Shown here: positions 1 through 10,867 of the stretch, piece by piece
Layout of the letters: every line of letters begins with the position of its first letter
How positions within the stretch are numbered: position 1 is the stretch's first letter
NCBI GenBank assembly: GCA_907163375.1
Contig: CAJQUW010003434.1
Coordinates: forward strand, 124,001-188,000
Direction: 5' to 3'
DNA from: Prostheceraeus crozeri
Taxonomy: Eukaryota; Platyhelminthes; Polycladida; Euryleptidae
Length of the DNA stretch: 64,000 nucleotides
Translations under genes and position numbers: made by a program
Notes under the pieces: generated by a model
Databases searched by the model: none
The model's input: only the letters and a program-made list of their open reading frames with translations
What the model was told of the DNA's origin: nothing

Positions 1-484
1 GTGTTTCAATTCGTGAGGATTATTCGATATCTCTGAGTCTTTGGGGGCGTTGACATAAATTTGCATCCTCTCCGTGTTATTCTCGGATATCAGTGTATAG
101 TTGGTGAATGGTCGCAACTTGAAGCAGCATTAGTTCGTTTGAAAATGTCAATGTACCATTGCAAGACGAAGTTTCGAGAGTTACTCGTCATCTTCATCAA
201 CGGATAAATAAAGACGTGTCCTGTCCTGGATTACTTTTTCCGATAGAGCAGTTAAATCTAACACTTACACCGTCCAACGTCATGGCGTTACTTCGCCTTC
301 ATAATGAAAACTGCGATGAGACTCTTCATTCCAATAATTCAAGTTGCAGTATCGTCTACTTCACACATTTCTTGCATTATATCGCCTCGGCAGTATACTA
401 GATAATTGAAGCGAATCTCATGTAGAGTTCATCGCAAAGCAAGTGCTTGATTCTCTAAGCGGCATTTCAAGGAAGTGAAATATC

Positions 485-664
485 TTGCTTGATGAAATTT
501 ACGTTAAGCCATCAGTCAGATGCCGTGGTGGTCATGTAATTGAATTTTCCGTCGATGAACCAACCAAGCCGCTGAAATTCAATCGATTATCGTGCCTTCC
601 AGTTGTGTTTCACATCAACGTACCATACATTATTCGAGAACTTGCATTTTCAGTTTTAAAATGA
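485..664 (+). pseudogene. P-superfamily transposase, catalytic-domain fragment 1
   Basis: An open stretch reads LLDEIYVKPSVRCRGGHV followed by a segment resembling the first acidic block of the RNase-H-like fold in P-element/THAP9-type transposases. It ends at a TGA after about 60 codons. Reading resumes near 1,950, after an inverted repeat, with a stretch that matches the next part of this fold. The family assignment comes from pattern recognition only. The gene is clearly dead: it has stops, an inverted duplication and insertions. The left 480 bases of the window show only a short open frame (159-401) that I do not recognise. Confidence 0.5.
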
Positions 665-1865
665 GTTATGATAGATTTGCTATTTTTCATTAAGAAAACA
701 TGTTAGCATGACAATGAATCACGCACGAGGAGAACGAGTATTTTTAAACAAATCATCCCTCTTAATAGAATACTTACACAACATGAATCCTTCTGTCCAT
801 TCTTCTCCTCTTTGTGCCCTCTGCAAACCACAGCCACACAACACAAAGCATCTTTTCTCTTCCACACACAACGCTCACACCGTGGGACCTCTGGGCTTGC
901 CCCGTCAGGTGTGCGGAGCTCATCCGCCGCTGGGAGCGGGCAATTGGTCCGCCCGACACCTGACGGCCCACCACGAGTATTTTCTGAGTTTTCTTTTGAT
1001 ATATTGGTCATCAAAATCGGTGACCTATGAAAAATTAATGATATCGTGAAGTTATCACAAAATCATGACTCTTTTGACTGAAAATGTTATATTCTCAATT
1101 TTTCATAAAAATGTTCATGTTTGGTGTCTTCGGAATCCTTACGATTATGTAAGTTTTATTCAAATAAGTTCAATAGTTCTTTTTCAAGCCTCTTCAACAT
1201 TTTTTGTCATTAGCACTTAAGTACATAAACACCATGTAAAGTGAAAGAAGGTTCAAAACAAAACAATTAACAAATGTATGTCCTTGTTCCTCTCAGAATG
1301 ACTGCAGATTGTTTACCGTGTATGTTTGCGTAACATGTACTTAAGCGGTAATAATAAAAAATGCTGAAGAAGTTTGAAAAATAACTATTGAACTTATTTG
1401 AATAAAACTTACATATCCGAAGTCCTTACATCGCAAGGATTCTGAAGAAAATAAAGATTTTTTGAACATTTTTGAGGAAAAAGTGAGAATATAACAAAAC
1501 ATTTTCAGTCAAAAGAGTCATGATTTTGTGATAACTTCAAGATATCACTAATTTTTTTCTATTTCACCGATTTTGATGACCAATATATCAAAGAAAGCTC
1601 AGAAAATGCTCATTCTCCTCATGCCTGATTCGTTATCATACTTTATTATCGTACATGTTTTCTTATTGAAAATTTGCAATTTGTAAATTGAGTGATTTTC
1701 GTATTTTTAGCACTGCTCAGCAAATACAATAACGGATGCAAGTCTATCATAACTCTTTTTAAAGCTGAGAATGCAGGCTCTCGAATAATGTATGGCACGT
1801 TGATGTGCGACACAATTTGAAGACACGAGAATCCATTGAATTTCAGCGAAATTAAGGTGGTCCGT
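560..1865. repeat. Imperfect inverted repeat (foldback) inside the P-like remnant
   Basis: The left arm (about 560-1,235) and the right arm (about 1,335-1,865) are reverse complements with scattered mismatches. Landmarks are the ATATATTGGTCATCAAAATC block at about 1,000 and its complement at about 1,575, and the CATACATTATTCGAGA block at about 625 and its complement at about 1,785. The arms are separated by about 100 bases. The left arm contains the transposase fragment at 485-664, so part of the coding region was duplicated in inverted orientation. The left arm also carries an extra 228-bp insertion that the right arm lacks. Confidence 0.85.
745..972. mobile_element. Short retroposon-like insertion with 11-bp target duplication
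   Basis: The 11-mer ACGAGTATTTT occurs at 734-744 and again at 973-983. The opposite arm of the surrounding inverted repeat preserves the empty site, with one copy of a similar motif and no insert. The insert is AC-rich in its left half and GC-rich in its right half. It has a GTCAGGTGT/ACACCTGAC inverted pair near the right end. A relative of the GC-rich half lies at 44,037-44,105. There is no coding capacity. The long target duplication fits a SINE-like retroposon better than a cut-and-paste element, but I cannot place the family. Confidence 0.6.
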
Positions 1866-1962
1866 TTTTTGTTATCAGCTGTGTAGAACAGTGCTTATTT
1901 TTATGGTGCGATCTATATTCAAGAATATTTGATTAGTTACACGTCTTGTACCGGTAATCCCT

Positions 1963-2151
1963 TTGACGGGAGAACAGCTACTGAGCTATCTCCTGCCAAC
2001 GATGAATGTTGTGGAAAAATCTGGTGGACATGTAGAAGTGATCATGCATGATAATCTATCTGTGAGCAGAAAATTACATACTCTGCTCTATTTAAGTTTC
2101 CTGCTGCTTGTGATTGAGATTTATCAAAGACATCGCGGATCGGTTCAATAC
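1963..2151 (+). pseudogene. P-superfamily transposase, catalytic-domain fragment 2
   Basis: The reading LTGEQLLSYLLPTMNVVEKS, then a GGHVEVIMHDN-like segment, resembles the part of P/THAP9-type transposases that carries the second catalytic acidic residue. A neighbouring frame reads FIKDIADRFNTTAPDKSRLW only if 2,151 is joined to 10,876, the two sides of the 2,152-10,867 insertion. This therefore appears to be the upstream half of the gene whose C-terminal part is at 10,868-11,675. It is decayed and not expected to make protein. Confidence 0.5.
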
Positions 2152-3090
2152 CACAGATCTAGAAAGGGATAGATGGACTGCTTTCCGCGTTTCCCTATTT
2201 CAGCCGTGAAGCCTGAAAACTTCCCATCGCCGCCACGCCTGCTCCCGATATGTAGTTCTCATACGATGATGAAAGTCATCCCAGTAGCCATTTATAATAG
2301 AATATAATGCTTACTAATTTAAATTATTAGTTAAAGTAGTCCTAAGGAGGACTGATGGCGTTCTCCAATCCGCAAGTGTACAAAGGCAATGCTACTGTAA
2401 CCATTGGATTAATCAGTTCTTAAAAGAACTCAATGTAGCTTTCTCGTGGCAACGAATTAAAATTGATCAGCTTTGGCCCAATATCTGGTAAAAATGGAAA
2501 TCTTAAGACTTGTAATACTACTCATTCTTGCTGTTGATATACTAATACCATAGATTCCAAACACTGCCGTATACACGTTCAAAACAGACTTCTAATATAC
2601 TGTACCGACTACAGATGCTGATAGTGGAAATAGAATAAGACAATGGTCACCATAGGTTAAGGAAATTAAAAAATGGATATTATAAAACAACAGGAAACCG
2701 ATGAATAAAAATTGGAAAAGTGGAGGTAAAATATGGAAATACAACGATGCTACTACACTGATTACAAGTGAACTATATCTGACACTACACAAAGTGGATA
2801 AGTGGAAAGTGGATAATGGAGGTAAACAATAGAATTACAATGACACTCTACTACACCGAAAGCAATGAAACTATACACACTATACCTAAGACTACACATG
2901 GAAAATACTATTTCTTCACTTGAATTTGTTATCGCCAGTTTCTTCATCCGTCTATAGTACTTCATGTAATTCCACATTTCTTCATTTGAATTACAATACA
3001 TCGACCATTACTTCAGTTACCGATTAAGGGATATAAAACATAATACTGCAGTCCGTCAGTCATCAGCAGGTACTCGTCTAGTTGTGTTTC

Positions 3091-3130
3091 GACCCCTAAC
3101 CTGAACACTCAAACCCAGACGAGCGGGGTC
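3091..3130. other. Candidate RNA pseudoknot in the PLE 3' region
   Basis: Two perfect complementary pairs interleave. CTCGTCT at 3,073-3,079 pairs with AGACGAG at 3,117-3,123. GACCCC at 3,091-3,096 pairs with GGGGTC at 3,125-3,130. The order stem 1, stem 2, stem 1', stem 2' is an H-type pseudoknot on either strand. The same motif recurs 4,351 bases away in the second copy. I tried to fit hammerhead and HDV-like ribozyme cores and neither fits. Function is unknown; recognition of the 3' end by the reverse transcriptase is one possibility. Confidence 0.4.
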
Positions 3131-3610
3131 CCACACATAGTGGCTGACAAAATACTGAATAGGTAATGATATGTCTTGAAAGATATGTCACAAAGATAAA
3201 TCAGATATCATTCAATTGTTGCGTTTCCCATATGTAAACAGATCCTGTCATTAAATTCATCACATCAATAAATACAGTATGCTTTTTGCGATCCTCACAT
3301 GTAAACAAATCCTGTTCATCAATCTTTGCCTTTTCGATTCCCACAAGTAAACAGATCCTGTTCATCCTCGAATCCCATAAAGATGTAATCGCTGTGTGAT
3401 AAATATGTAATCCGCCTTTACACAAACTTCGCCTCATACATCAAGACTTAACAATGGGAGCTCTCTCATCTCCCGTAAGACACGCTAAGCGCTCTGTATT
3501 CACTCTTCACTGCCCACCCCCATATGATGGCTACAAGTCATTGTTAGTCGTTTATTCACCTATGCAGCAAGGCATTAAGGAAAATGTGAGTCGTTTGTTG
3601 GTCGCGTGCC

Positions 3611-6400
3611 TCATTGAAATTCACAGAGTGAAGTGAATTGTCGAGCCGAGAAAAGACCATATTTGTGAAGCGATTCATTATGCCTTGTGAGAGCCTTTTC
3701 TGTGTAACTCATCAAGTCATGCTGAGAATAACCTCTAGATTTCATGATATTTAGTGTCTTGTTAGTTTTGTGTACAGCGTCTTGTAACTTCGAGCATATT
3801 CTACAATATCTGACTACCTGCGACGCGAAAACATGAAGGGTCATCTGTAATGGGATCATACTCTCTGGAAAAGTCAGTTGCACCACAGAGAAAGAGAAGT
3901 CATCTACCTTGTGATATACTGAAGTTCTCAACCTGTTCTGTGAGATTTGTATTTTCACATCAAGGTAAACTACCTCTTTATTGTTATCACCATTTCTCTC
4001 CGCCAACAAGTCAGGTGGATAAATTCTTTGAATCAACGAATTAAAGTGTTTATAATTGACAACACATATATCGTCTATGTATCTTGATGTAGGTGATAAC
4101 AAGCGTGCTAAATGATATTTCTTAGCTTTTATCAAATTTTGCATAAAAACATATTCGCAGTGTAAGAGGAATAGGTCAGCTAGGAGTGGACTAGAATTTC
4201 CTCCCATTGGAATGCCTTTAATCTGCCTGAAAACTAAATTACCGAATGTGACGTAGGTCTGTGATAATAGGAAATGTATGGCTTCTTTTAACTTCTGTTT
4301 ATCAAAACAGTGATAACCACTATATTTTTTCATTGAGCAAAAGGACTTATCATGTCCAATGCAAATAAATTTTCTATTTGAGGAATTAAACACCAAATCC
4401 ATAATAGCGAATATGTGATCTTCAATCAATTTTTGATCAAGATTCGTATATAAGGTTGAAAAATCGAAAACTTGCAATGAATGAACTTGTGTCGAATTTA
4501 ATCTATGTAGAAATTCTTGTGTGGACTTTATACTCCAGAAGCAATCGAAACCGCTGTTTCTCTTAATTGCCATACAATATCTCTGAAAATTGTCACGCAA
4601 AATACTTAAGGCTGAATTTACTTTGATGGAAAGCTTTTTCGATGTGCATTGTCGTGCTCCTGCTATGAATCTAAATTTGCATGGAGTTTTGTGAAATTTT
4701 GGAATCCAATATAATTTTGGTAATTTTCTGTCTTTTTCACAGACAGATAGTTTAAACTCGCTTTTCATAATTGTTGTGTGTTGCTCAATTACATTCTGCG
4801 CTAAAATTTGCTCTGGACCATAGGTATCATTACCCGATATGTTCGACGTGGAAATATCAATTCCCAACTCGGCTAAGAGAATTTTGAGATAAAACTTTTT
4901 GCAAATGAAGGCATAATTATTAGATGCTTTATCAACTGGCGTAATTATGACGTCATTCTGCAATTCTTTCAGATTTTTACCCATTTTGACATTAATCTTG
5001 TGTCGATTACTGTGTGCGCGAAATCTATTCGAGGATTTCTTGGCAAGATATATTCGATCTTTAATCAGTGTCATGATTCTTGATTTCCACGCTGAGAATA
5101 AAGTAGCCTCAAGCTTCTCTTTCTTACTTATTTTTGTAATATGCTCATCTAATGAATTACTAATTTGAGTTGTTGTGGCACTCCAACTAAGGCTTTTGGG
5201 GATTCTGTGTTTGGTACCAAAACTGAAGAGTTGACGTAAGTCTTCATCATCCACAATATCCAGATCACCCGTTATTACGTGACCATAATGTGGGTAAACA
5301 AAAGATTGCCTCTTGCTACATGAGCATGGATTGTTCATGATGTGCATCACATCCTGAAACTTTAGGTTATTCAAAAAACGCCCATAATTGCAAAACTTCA
5401 ATGCAGTGGGTTTATCTAATTTATAGAATATTTTCGGTGGATAACGTTCTTGAATTGTGCTTGGAATTAGCTTGCACACACTGTGATCGCAGAATATAGA
5501 CATGAGATTGAGTGAGTCTATTGTCTGAGATTCGAACGGGATGATAATGGTTGCTCGTTCTTTTACATTTTTGTTCTCCGAGTCTAGATTAAGTTTATTT
5601 TGAATATATGCTGTTAGTACAAATGTCATCATGTTTGCCTCATCCCTTGTCTTGCCTAGAATGGCTCTTAGCATAGTTTTAGGGAGAGATTTTAGATGAT
5701 GATAAAACCTTGACATCCTACGCGTCTCAAAAGAATCTTGTAATTCTTGATAGGTATTGTCAAGTTCCATAATACCTGAGCTTTTTCTACCCGATTTTCT
5801 TATTCCATGACTCCTTTTTCGTCTGCTAATCGGATAACTAAAAAATTGATCATTGGATATGGACTGCTGAGATACACATCCACCTCCCAAAACTCTATCA
5901 TTCAAACCCAAGGGGTATAAGGTATTGAGCATCTTGATATGCATGTCTTCCTTGCGGTTGAGCTCTCTGTTTATCTCTTCCGGTGATATGTATATATTGT
6001 CATCAACATGATCAATAATTTGCAATTCAACATCAGTCCAAGAATGATGATCTTGCTTAAAGTGATTGCTAAGATATGTGTTTAAGTGACCTTTTAATAC
6101 TGAATGACGATGACCATTTAATCTACAATGTAGCGGTTGCTTTGTCTGTCCTACATATTGCATTCCACATCTGCTACATGATATAAGATAAATAACATTT
6201 CTACTTTTACAAGTAAAAACACCTGGCTGATCAAAGATAAACCGGTTGCCTGTACTGAAACTTTCGTAGCAATTTTCGGTATTCAAAGATTTACAGCAAA
6301 GACATCTATTGCTACCACAAAATCTAATGTTTTCCAAAGTAGAGGGCGCTATCCACTCCTTCGCATTAACGCTGAACACTTTTCGTACCATATAAACCAT
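3611..6400 (-). CDS. PLE reverse transcriptase with N-terminal GIY-YIG endonuclease
   Basis: The 929-residue ORF is intact. A Cys cluster (CGSNRCLCC, residues 28-36) precedes a GIY-YIG domain at about 69-170, with VIYLI, the CSRC zinc-ligand pair, QYVGQT, a conserved Arg at about 93 and a His pair (HFKQDH). The reverse transcriptase follows. It has a PVDKAS motif near 489, DFSTLYTN at 646-653 (catalytic Asp), GIPMGGNSSPLLADLFL from 729, the YIDD box at 774-777 and YLDVKI. In canonical PLEs the nuclease is C-terminal; here it is N-terminal, as described for the Naiad-type clade common in invertebrates. An intact frame plus a matching partial copy suggests recent activity. The start is the first ATG of the open frame. 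Confidence 0.92.
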   Translation of the reverse strand: MVYMVRKVFSVNAKEWIAPSTLENIRFCGSNRCLCCKSLNTENCYESFSTGNRFIFDQPGVFTCKSRNVIYLISCSRCGMQYVGQTKQPLHCRLNGHRHSVLKGHLNTYLSNHFKQDHHSWTDVELQIIDHVDDNIYISPEEINRELNRKEDMHIKMLNTLYPLGLNDRVLGGGCVSQQSISNDQFFSYPISRRKRSHGIRKSGRKSSGIMELDNTYQELQDSFETRRMSRFYHHLKSLPKTMLRAILGKTRDEANMMTFVLTAYIQNKLNLDSENKNVKERATIIIPFESQTIDSLNLMSIFCDHSVCKLIPSTIQERYPPKIFYKLDKPTALKFCNYGRFLNNLKFQDVMHIMNNPCSCSKRQSFVYPHYGHVITGDLDIVDDEDLRQLFSFGTKHRIPKSLSWSATTTQISNSLDEHITKISKKEKLEATLFSAWKSRIMTLIKDRIYLAKKSSNRFRAHSNRHKINVKMGKNLKELQNDVIITPVDKASNNYAFICKKFYLKILLAELGIDISTSNISGNDTYGPEQILAQNVIEQHTTIMKSEFKLSVCEKDRKLPKLYWIPKFHKTPCKFRFIAGARQCTSKKLSIKVNSALSILRDNFQRYCMAIKRNSGFDCFWSIKSTQEFLHRLNSTQVHSLQVFDFSTLYTNLDQKLIEDHIFAIMDLVFNSSNRKFICIGHDKSFCSMKKYSGYHCFDKQKLKEAIHFLLSQTYVTFGNLVFRQIKGIPMGGNSSPLLADLFLLHCEYVFMQNLIKAKKYHLARLLSPTSRYIDDICVVNYKHFNSLIQRIYPPDLLAERNGDNNKEVVYLDVKIQISQNRLRTSVYHKVDDFSFSVVQLTFPESMIPLQMTLHVFASQVVRYCRICSKLQDAVHKTNKTLNIMKSRGYSQHDLMSYTEKALTRHNESLHKYGLFSARQFTSLCEFQ

Positions 6401-6606
6401 GAGAAAATTTGCCAGAGCCTCGAAAAGAGCGAGGAATTTGCCGAGGTTGGACTTTCAAATTCCTGCTATCTATTGGCATTTGCGCCTAAGTGACTATGTA
6501 TGATAATTATTAAGATGTGGGACAAATTAGGCATTTCGCCAGCTAGCAGAGGTCCAGTAGCGGGGTCGTGAAACCACCTGCATCTGAAGACATACTATCC
6601 AAGTAA

Positions 6607-9374
6607 TTCTCATACGATGATGAAAGTCATCCCAGTAGCCATTTATAATAGAATATAATGCTTACTAATTTAAATTATTAGTTAAAGTAGTCCTAAGGAG
6701 GACTGATGGCGTTCTCCAATCCGCAAGTGTACAAAGGCAATGCTACTGTAACCATTGGATTAATCAGTTCTTAAAAGAACTCAATGTAGCTTTCTCGTGG
6801 CAACGAATTAAAATTGATCAGCTTTGGCCCAATATCTGGTAAAAATGGAAATCTTAAGACTTGTAATACTACTCATTCTTGCTGTTGATATACTAATACC
6901 ATAGATTCCAAACACTGCCGTATACACGTTCAAAACAGACTTCTAATATACTGTACCGACTACAGATGCTGATAGTGGAAATAGAATAAGACAATGGTCA
7001 CCATAGGTTAAGGAAATTAAAAAATGGATATTATAAAACAACAGGAAACCGATGAATAAAAATTGGAAAAGTGGAGGTAAAATATGGAAATACAACGATG
7101 CTACTACACTGATTACAAGTGAACTATATCTGACACTACACAAAGTGGATAAGTGGAAAGTGGATAATGGAGGTAAACAATAGAATTACAATGACACTCT
7201 ACTACACCGAAAGCAATGAAACTATACACACTATACCTAAGACTACACATGGAAAATACTATTTCTTCACTTGAATTTGTTATCGCCAGTTTCTTCATCC
7301 GTCTATAGTACTTCATGTAATTCCACATTTCTTCATTTGAATTACAATACATCGACCATTACTTCAGTTACCGATTAAGGGATATAAAACATAATACTGC
7401 AGTCCGTCAGTCATCAGCAGGTACTCGTCTAGTTGTGTTTCGACCCCTAACCTGAACACTCAAACCCAGACGAGCGGGGTCCCACACATAGTGGCTGACA
7501 AAATACTGAATAGGTAATGATATGTCTTGAAAGATATGTCACAAAGATAAATCAGATATCATTCAATTGTTGCGTTTCCCATATGTAAACAGATCCTGTC
7601 ATTAAATTCATCACATCAATAAATACAGTATGCTTTTTGCGATCCTCACATGTAAACAAATCCTGTTCATCAATCTTTGCCTTTTCGATTCCCACAAGTA
7701 AACAGATCCTGTTCATCCTCGAATCCCATAAAGATGTAATCGCTGTGTGATAAATATGTAATCCGCCTTTACACAAACTTCGCCTCATACATCAAGACTT
7801 AACAATGGGAGCTCTCTCATCTCCCGTAAGACACGCTAAGCGCTCTGTATTCACTCTTCACTGCCCACCCCCATATGATGGCTACAAGTCATTGTTAGTC
7901 GTTTATTCACCTATGCAGCAAGGCATTAAGGAAAATGTGAGTCGTTTGTTGGTCGCGTGCCTCATTGAAATTCACAGAGTGAAGTGAATTGTCGAGCCGA
8001 GAAAAGACCATATTTGTGAAGCGATTCATTATGCCTTGTGAGAGCCTTTTCTGTGTAACTCATCAAGTCATGCTGAGAATAACCTCTAGATTTCATGATA
8101 TTTAGTGTCTTGTTAGTTTTGTGTACAGCGTCTTGTAACTTCGAGCATATTCTACAATATCTGACTACCTGCGACGCGAAAACATGAAGGGTCATCTGTA
8201 ATGGGATCATACTCTCTGGAAAAGTCAGTTGCACCACAGAGAAAGAGAAGTCATCTACCTTGTGATATACTGAAGTTCTCAACCTGTTCTGTGAGATTTG
8301 TATTTTCACATCAAGGTAAACTACCTCTTTATTGTTATCACCATTTCTCTCCGCCAACAAGTCAGGTGGATAAATTCTTTGAATCAACGAATTAAAGTGT
8401 TTATAATTGACAACACATATATCGTCTATGTATCTTGATGTAGGTGATAACAAGCGTGCTAAATGATATTTCTTAGCTTTTATCAAATTTTGCATAAAAA
8501 CATATTCGCAGTGTAAGAGGAATAGGTCAGCTAGGAGTGGACTAGAATTTCCTCCCATTGGAATGCCTTTAATCTGCCTGAAAACTAAATTACCGAATGT
8601 GACGTAGGTCTGTGATAATAGGAAATGTATGGCTTCTTTTAACTTCTGTTTATCAAAACAGTGATAACCACTATATTTTTTCATTGAGCAAAAGGACTTA
8701 TCATGTCCAATGCAAATAAATTTTCTATTTGAGGAATTAAACACCAAATCCATAATAGCGAATATGTGATCTTCAATCAATTTTTGATCAAGATTCGTAT
8801 ATAAGGTTGAAAAATCGAAAACTTGCAATGAATGAACTTGTGTCGAATTTAATCTATGTAGAAATTCTTGTGTGGACTTTATACTCCAGAAGCAATCGAA
8901 ACCGCTGTTTCTCTTAATTGCCATACAATATCTCTGAAAATTGTCACGCAAAATACTTAAGGCTGAATTTACTTTGATGGAAAGCTTTTTCGATGTGCAT
9001 TGTCGTGCTCCTGCTATGAATCTAAATTTGCATGGAGTTTTGTGAAATTTTGGAATCCAATATAATTTTGGTAATTTTCTGTCTTTTTCACAGACAGATA
9101 GTTTAAACTCGCTTTTCATAATTGTTGTGTGTTGCTCAATTACATTCTGCGCTAAAATTTGCTCTGGACCATAGGTATCATTACCCGATATGTTCGACGT
9201 GGAAATATCAATTCCCAACTCGGCTAAGAGAATTTTGAGATAAAACTTTTTGCAAATGAAGGCATAATTATTAGATGCTTTATCAACTGGCGTAATTATG
9301 ACGTCATTCTGCAATTCTTTCAGATTTTTACCCATTTTGACATTAATCTTGTGTCGATTACTGTGTGCGCGAAA
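6607..9374 (-). mobile_element. 5'-truncated tandem copy of the N-terminal-GIY-YIG PLE
   Basis: This copy matches 2,256-5,023 throughout. It lies immediately upstream of the full copy, in the same orientation. It retains the reverse transcriptase half and the 3' region but lacks the nuclease. At the truncation point the 10-mer GAAACGCTGC is present twice in tandem (9,371-9,390), which may be a junction footprint. No clear target duplication flanks the pair. Confidence 0.9.
7962..9374 (-). pseudogene. Truncated PLE reverse transcriptase (C-terminal half)
   Basis: The open frame is equivalent to residues from about 462 to the end of the 929-residue protein. It includes the DFSTLYTN, GIPMGGNSSP and YIDD motifs. 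The N-terminal GIY-YIG and linker are absent. A few foreign codons from the junction precede the homologous part. It could in principle be translated, but without the nuclease domain it is probably not autonomous. Confidence 0.85.
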
Positions 9375-9710
9375 CGCTGCGAAACGCTGCAATTGATACC
9401 TGTGGTGTTGTTTTCAATTGATGATGATTTATTTGATAAGGGTGACAAAATTTGTGTACTTAACGAAGCTGGGATGAGTGTCATAACACAGTGTGGCGAT
9501 GTCGCAATACTTCAACAAGATAAAATTGAATTTGACATGCATTCTACCGACGCTAAATGGCGATTTTATCATTAAATAAAATCCTCACGCCCTAGGCAAT
9601 TGCTATCAATTCTCCTACTCTTAACCCGAAACATGTGTTCAAAAGGCATAAGAAAGATAAAATTTTCGAACAGGTTTGCAAAACTTTACAGAAATTTCAT
9701 TTCTTGAGAA

Positions 9711-10244
9711 ATGGTTACCTCGTGTTGTGTTCCGCGATGCCACAACCGTGCTTCGAAAAACTCTAACATTTCTTTTCACGCCTTTCCGTTCTCAAACCCC
9801 GATTTGTTGAAGAAGTGGCTTCATAACATTCGACGTAAGAACTTTACTCCCTCTAAGAATTCATCACGCGTATGCAGTGTTCATTTCACCGATGATGACT
9901 ATAAAAAGGGCGTAAGTGTTATTCATGCAAAGGGACAGTATGGAACTCGCCCCAGAACTCGAAGGAAGCTGAAGGATAACGCAGTGCCTACTGTTTTTGA
10001 AGCGTTCCCCCTTTATCTGCAAACACCTTCCAAAAAGCGTCGATCCCCAAAGCAGCGCAATCTTTTTGAGCAGTCTTTTGATGCAACTTCTGCCGAGTCT
10101 CAGTCACCAGAGGGCCATCATCGGAACCCATGGATGTGGATCAAGACTCAGATATCCGCGCAATTCCAAAACGCATGGATCAGGCTACTCAAGTTGGTCG
10201 GTAAGCAAGATAATCAGTCGATTAGCGGACCACAATGTATATAA
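9711..10244 (+). CDS. THAP-domain protein
   Basis: The first 90 residues form a THAP zinc finger: C-x4-C (CCVPRC), a central FHAFPFSNPDLLKKWLHNIR with the conserved Trp, CSVHF (C-x2-H), and an AVPTVF box. THAP domains bind DNA in P-element-type transposases and in domesticated relatives. A GTAAGC splice donor at 10,201 follows residue 163, with an acceptor-like CAG ending at 10,341; joining these would reach a stop within three codons. Either way only a short THAP-only protein is encoded. It lies in the P-like insertion and probably represents the transposase N-terminus without its catalytic part. Confidence 0.8.
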   Translation: MVTSCCVPRCHNRASKNSNISFHAFPFSNPDLLKKWLHNIRRKNFTPSKNSSRVCSVHFTDDDYKKGVSVIHAKGQYGTRPRTRRKLKDNAVPTVFEAFPLYLQTPSKKRRSPKQRNLFEQSFDATSAESQSPEGHHRNPWMWIKTQISAQFQNAWIRLLKLVGKQDNQSISGPQCI

Positions 10245-10867
10245 AGCTAAAAAATAATATATAACAATAAATATAATATATAAATCAAAATACACTTATG
10301 AAATTTTCGTGTATGCTCATACAATTATTCTATAATTGCAGCTAACTAGCACTCCGGGCTCGGCCCTTACCCGTCCCCCTGGCCAAATTTCTACAAAACT
10401 TATCAGGCTGATCACGTCGAATTATGTTAAAATTCGCCTCTTTCTGTACGGTAAGATATATTTTGAAAGTAATATCTTTAATTCAAAAGTCCTATCACGT
10501 CAGCAGGCAATGAAGCTGATTCTCTTTAGAGGCAAATAAATTTTGATTTACCGAGTTTTCTTTTGAATAAAACGTTACTTCGCATGCACCTTATTTTCTA
10601 TTTAAGCTACATTTATGTAAGCAATCATGATGAGTGAGAAAGTATGACATTGCAGGTCATCAGGAATTGTCAACATTTCTATGATTCGTTATCAATTATT
10701 ATAGTCGTTGAAAGTTAATGTGCTTATTATCATTACATTCTCACAGACACGTGCATGCCGACATTTGTTTCTTGCCTACATACCGGGATTGTGCGCGCGC
10801 GCGTGGCAGGGAAAGCAGGCTTCACGCAAATCGGGGAGTAGTCCATCTATCCCTTTCTAGATCTGTG

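Larger units (their letters stand above)
2256..6606 (-). mobile_element. Penelope-like element with N-terminal GIY-YIG, full-length copy
   Basis: This minus-strand retroelement has a long uninterrupted ORF (3,611-6,400), a 5' leader of about 200 bases (6,401-6,606) and a 3' region of about 1.35 kb (2,256-3,610). The 2,768 bp from 2,256 to 5,023 recur at a constant offset of 4,351 in the truncated copy upstream (6,607-9,374). I see no differences between the two. Tandem copies with a 5'-truncated upstream unit are typical of Penelope-like elements, where the upstream unit can act as a pseudo-LTR. The 3' region has no other gene; its short open frames are repeated in both copies only because the DNA is. 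Confidence 0.9.
2152..10867. mobile_element. P-superfamily-like DNA transposon insertion (THAP-encoding), host of the PLE tandem
   Basis: Positions 2,152-2,179 and 10,840-10,867 are exact 28-bp reverse complements starting CACAGATCTAG. Directly outside both ends is the 8-mer TTCAATAC (2,144-2,151 and 10,868-10,875). P-superfamily elements are known for 8-bp target duplications and roughly 30-bp inverted ends, and a THAP-domain gene lies inside at 9,711. Most of the length is a PLE tandem inserted later (2,256-9,374). The rest (9,375-10,867) lacks a visible catalytic domain, so the element looks internally deleted and non-autonomous. Positions 10,245-10,839 hold no gene that I recognise. Confidence 0.75.

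Noticed and set aside
3073..3130. HDV-like or hammerhead ribozyme in the first PLE
   Set aside because: The interleaved stems suggested HDV, but there is no room for a P4 helix or catalytic junction. No CUGANGA core pairs with the nearby GAAAC, so it is kept only as an unclassified pseudoknot.
2592..3437. Short minus-strand frames repeated at 6,943-7,788
   Set aside because: They occur twice only because the PLE 3' region is duplicated. None resembles a protein family.
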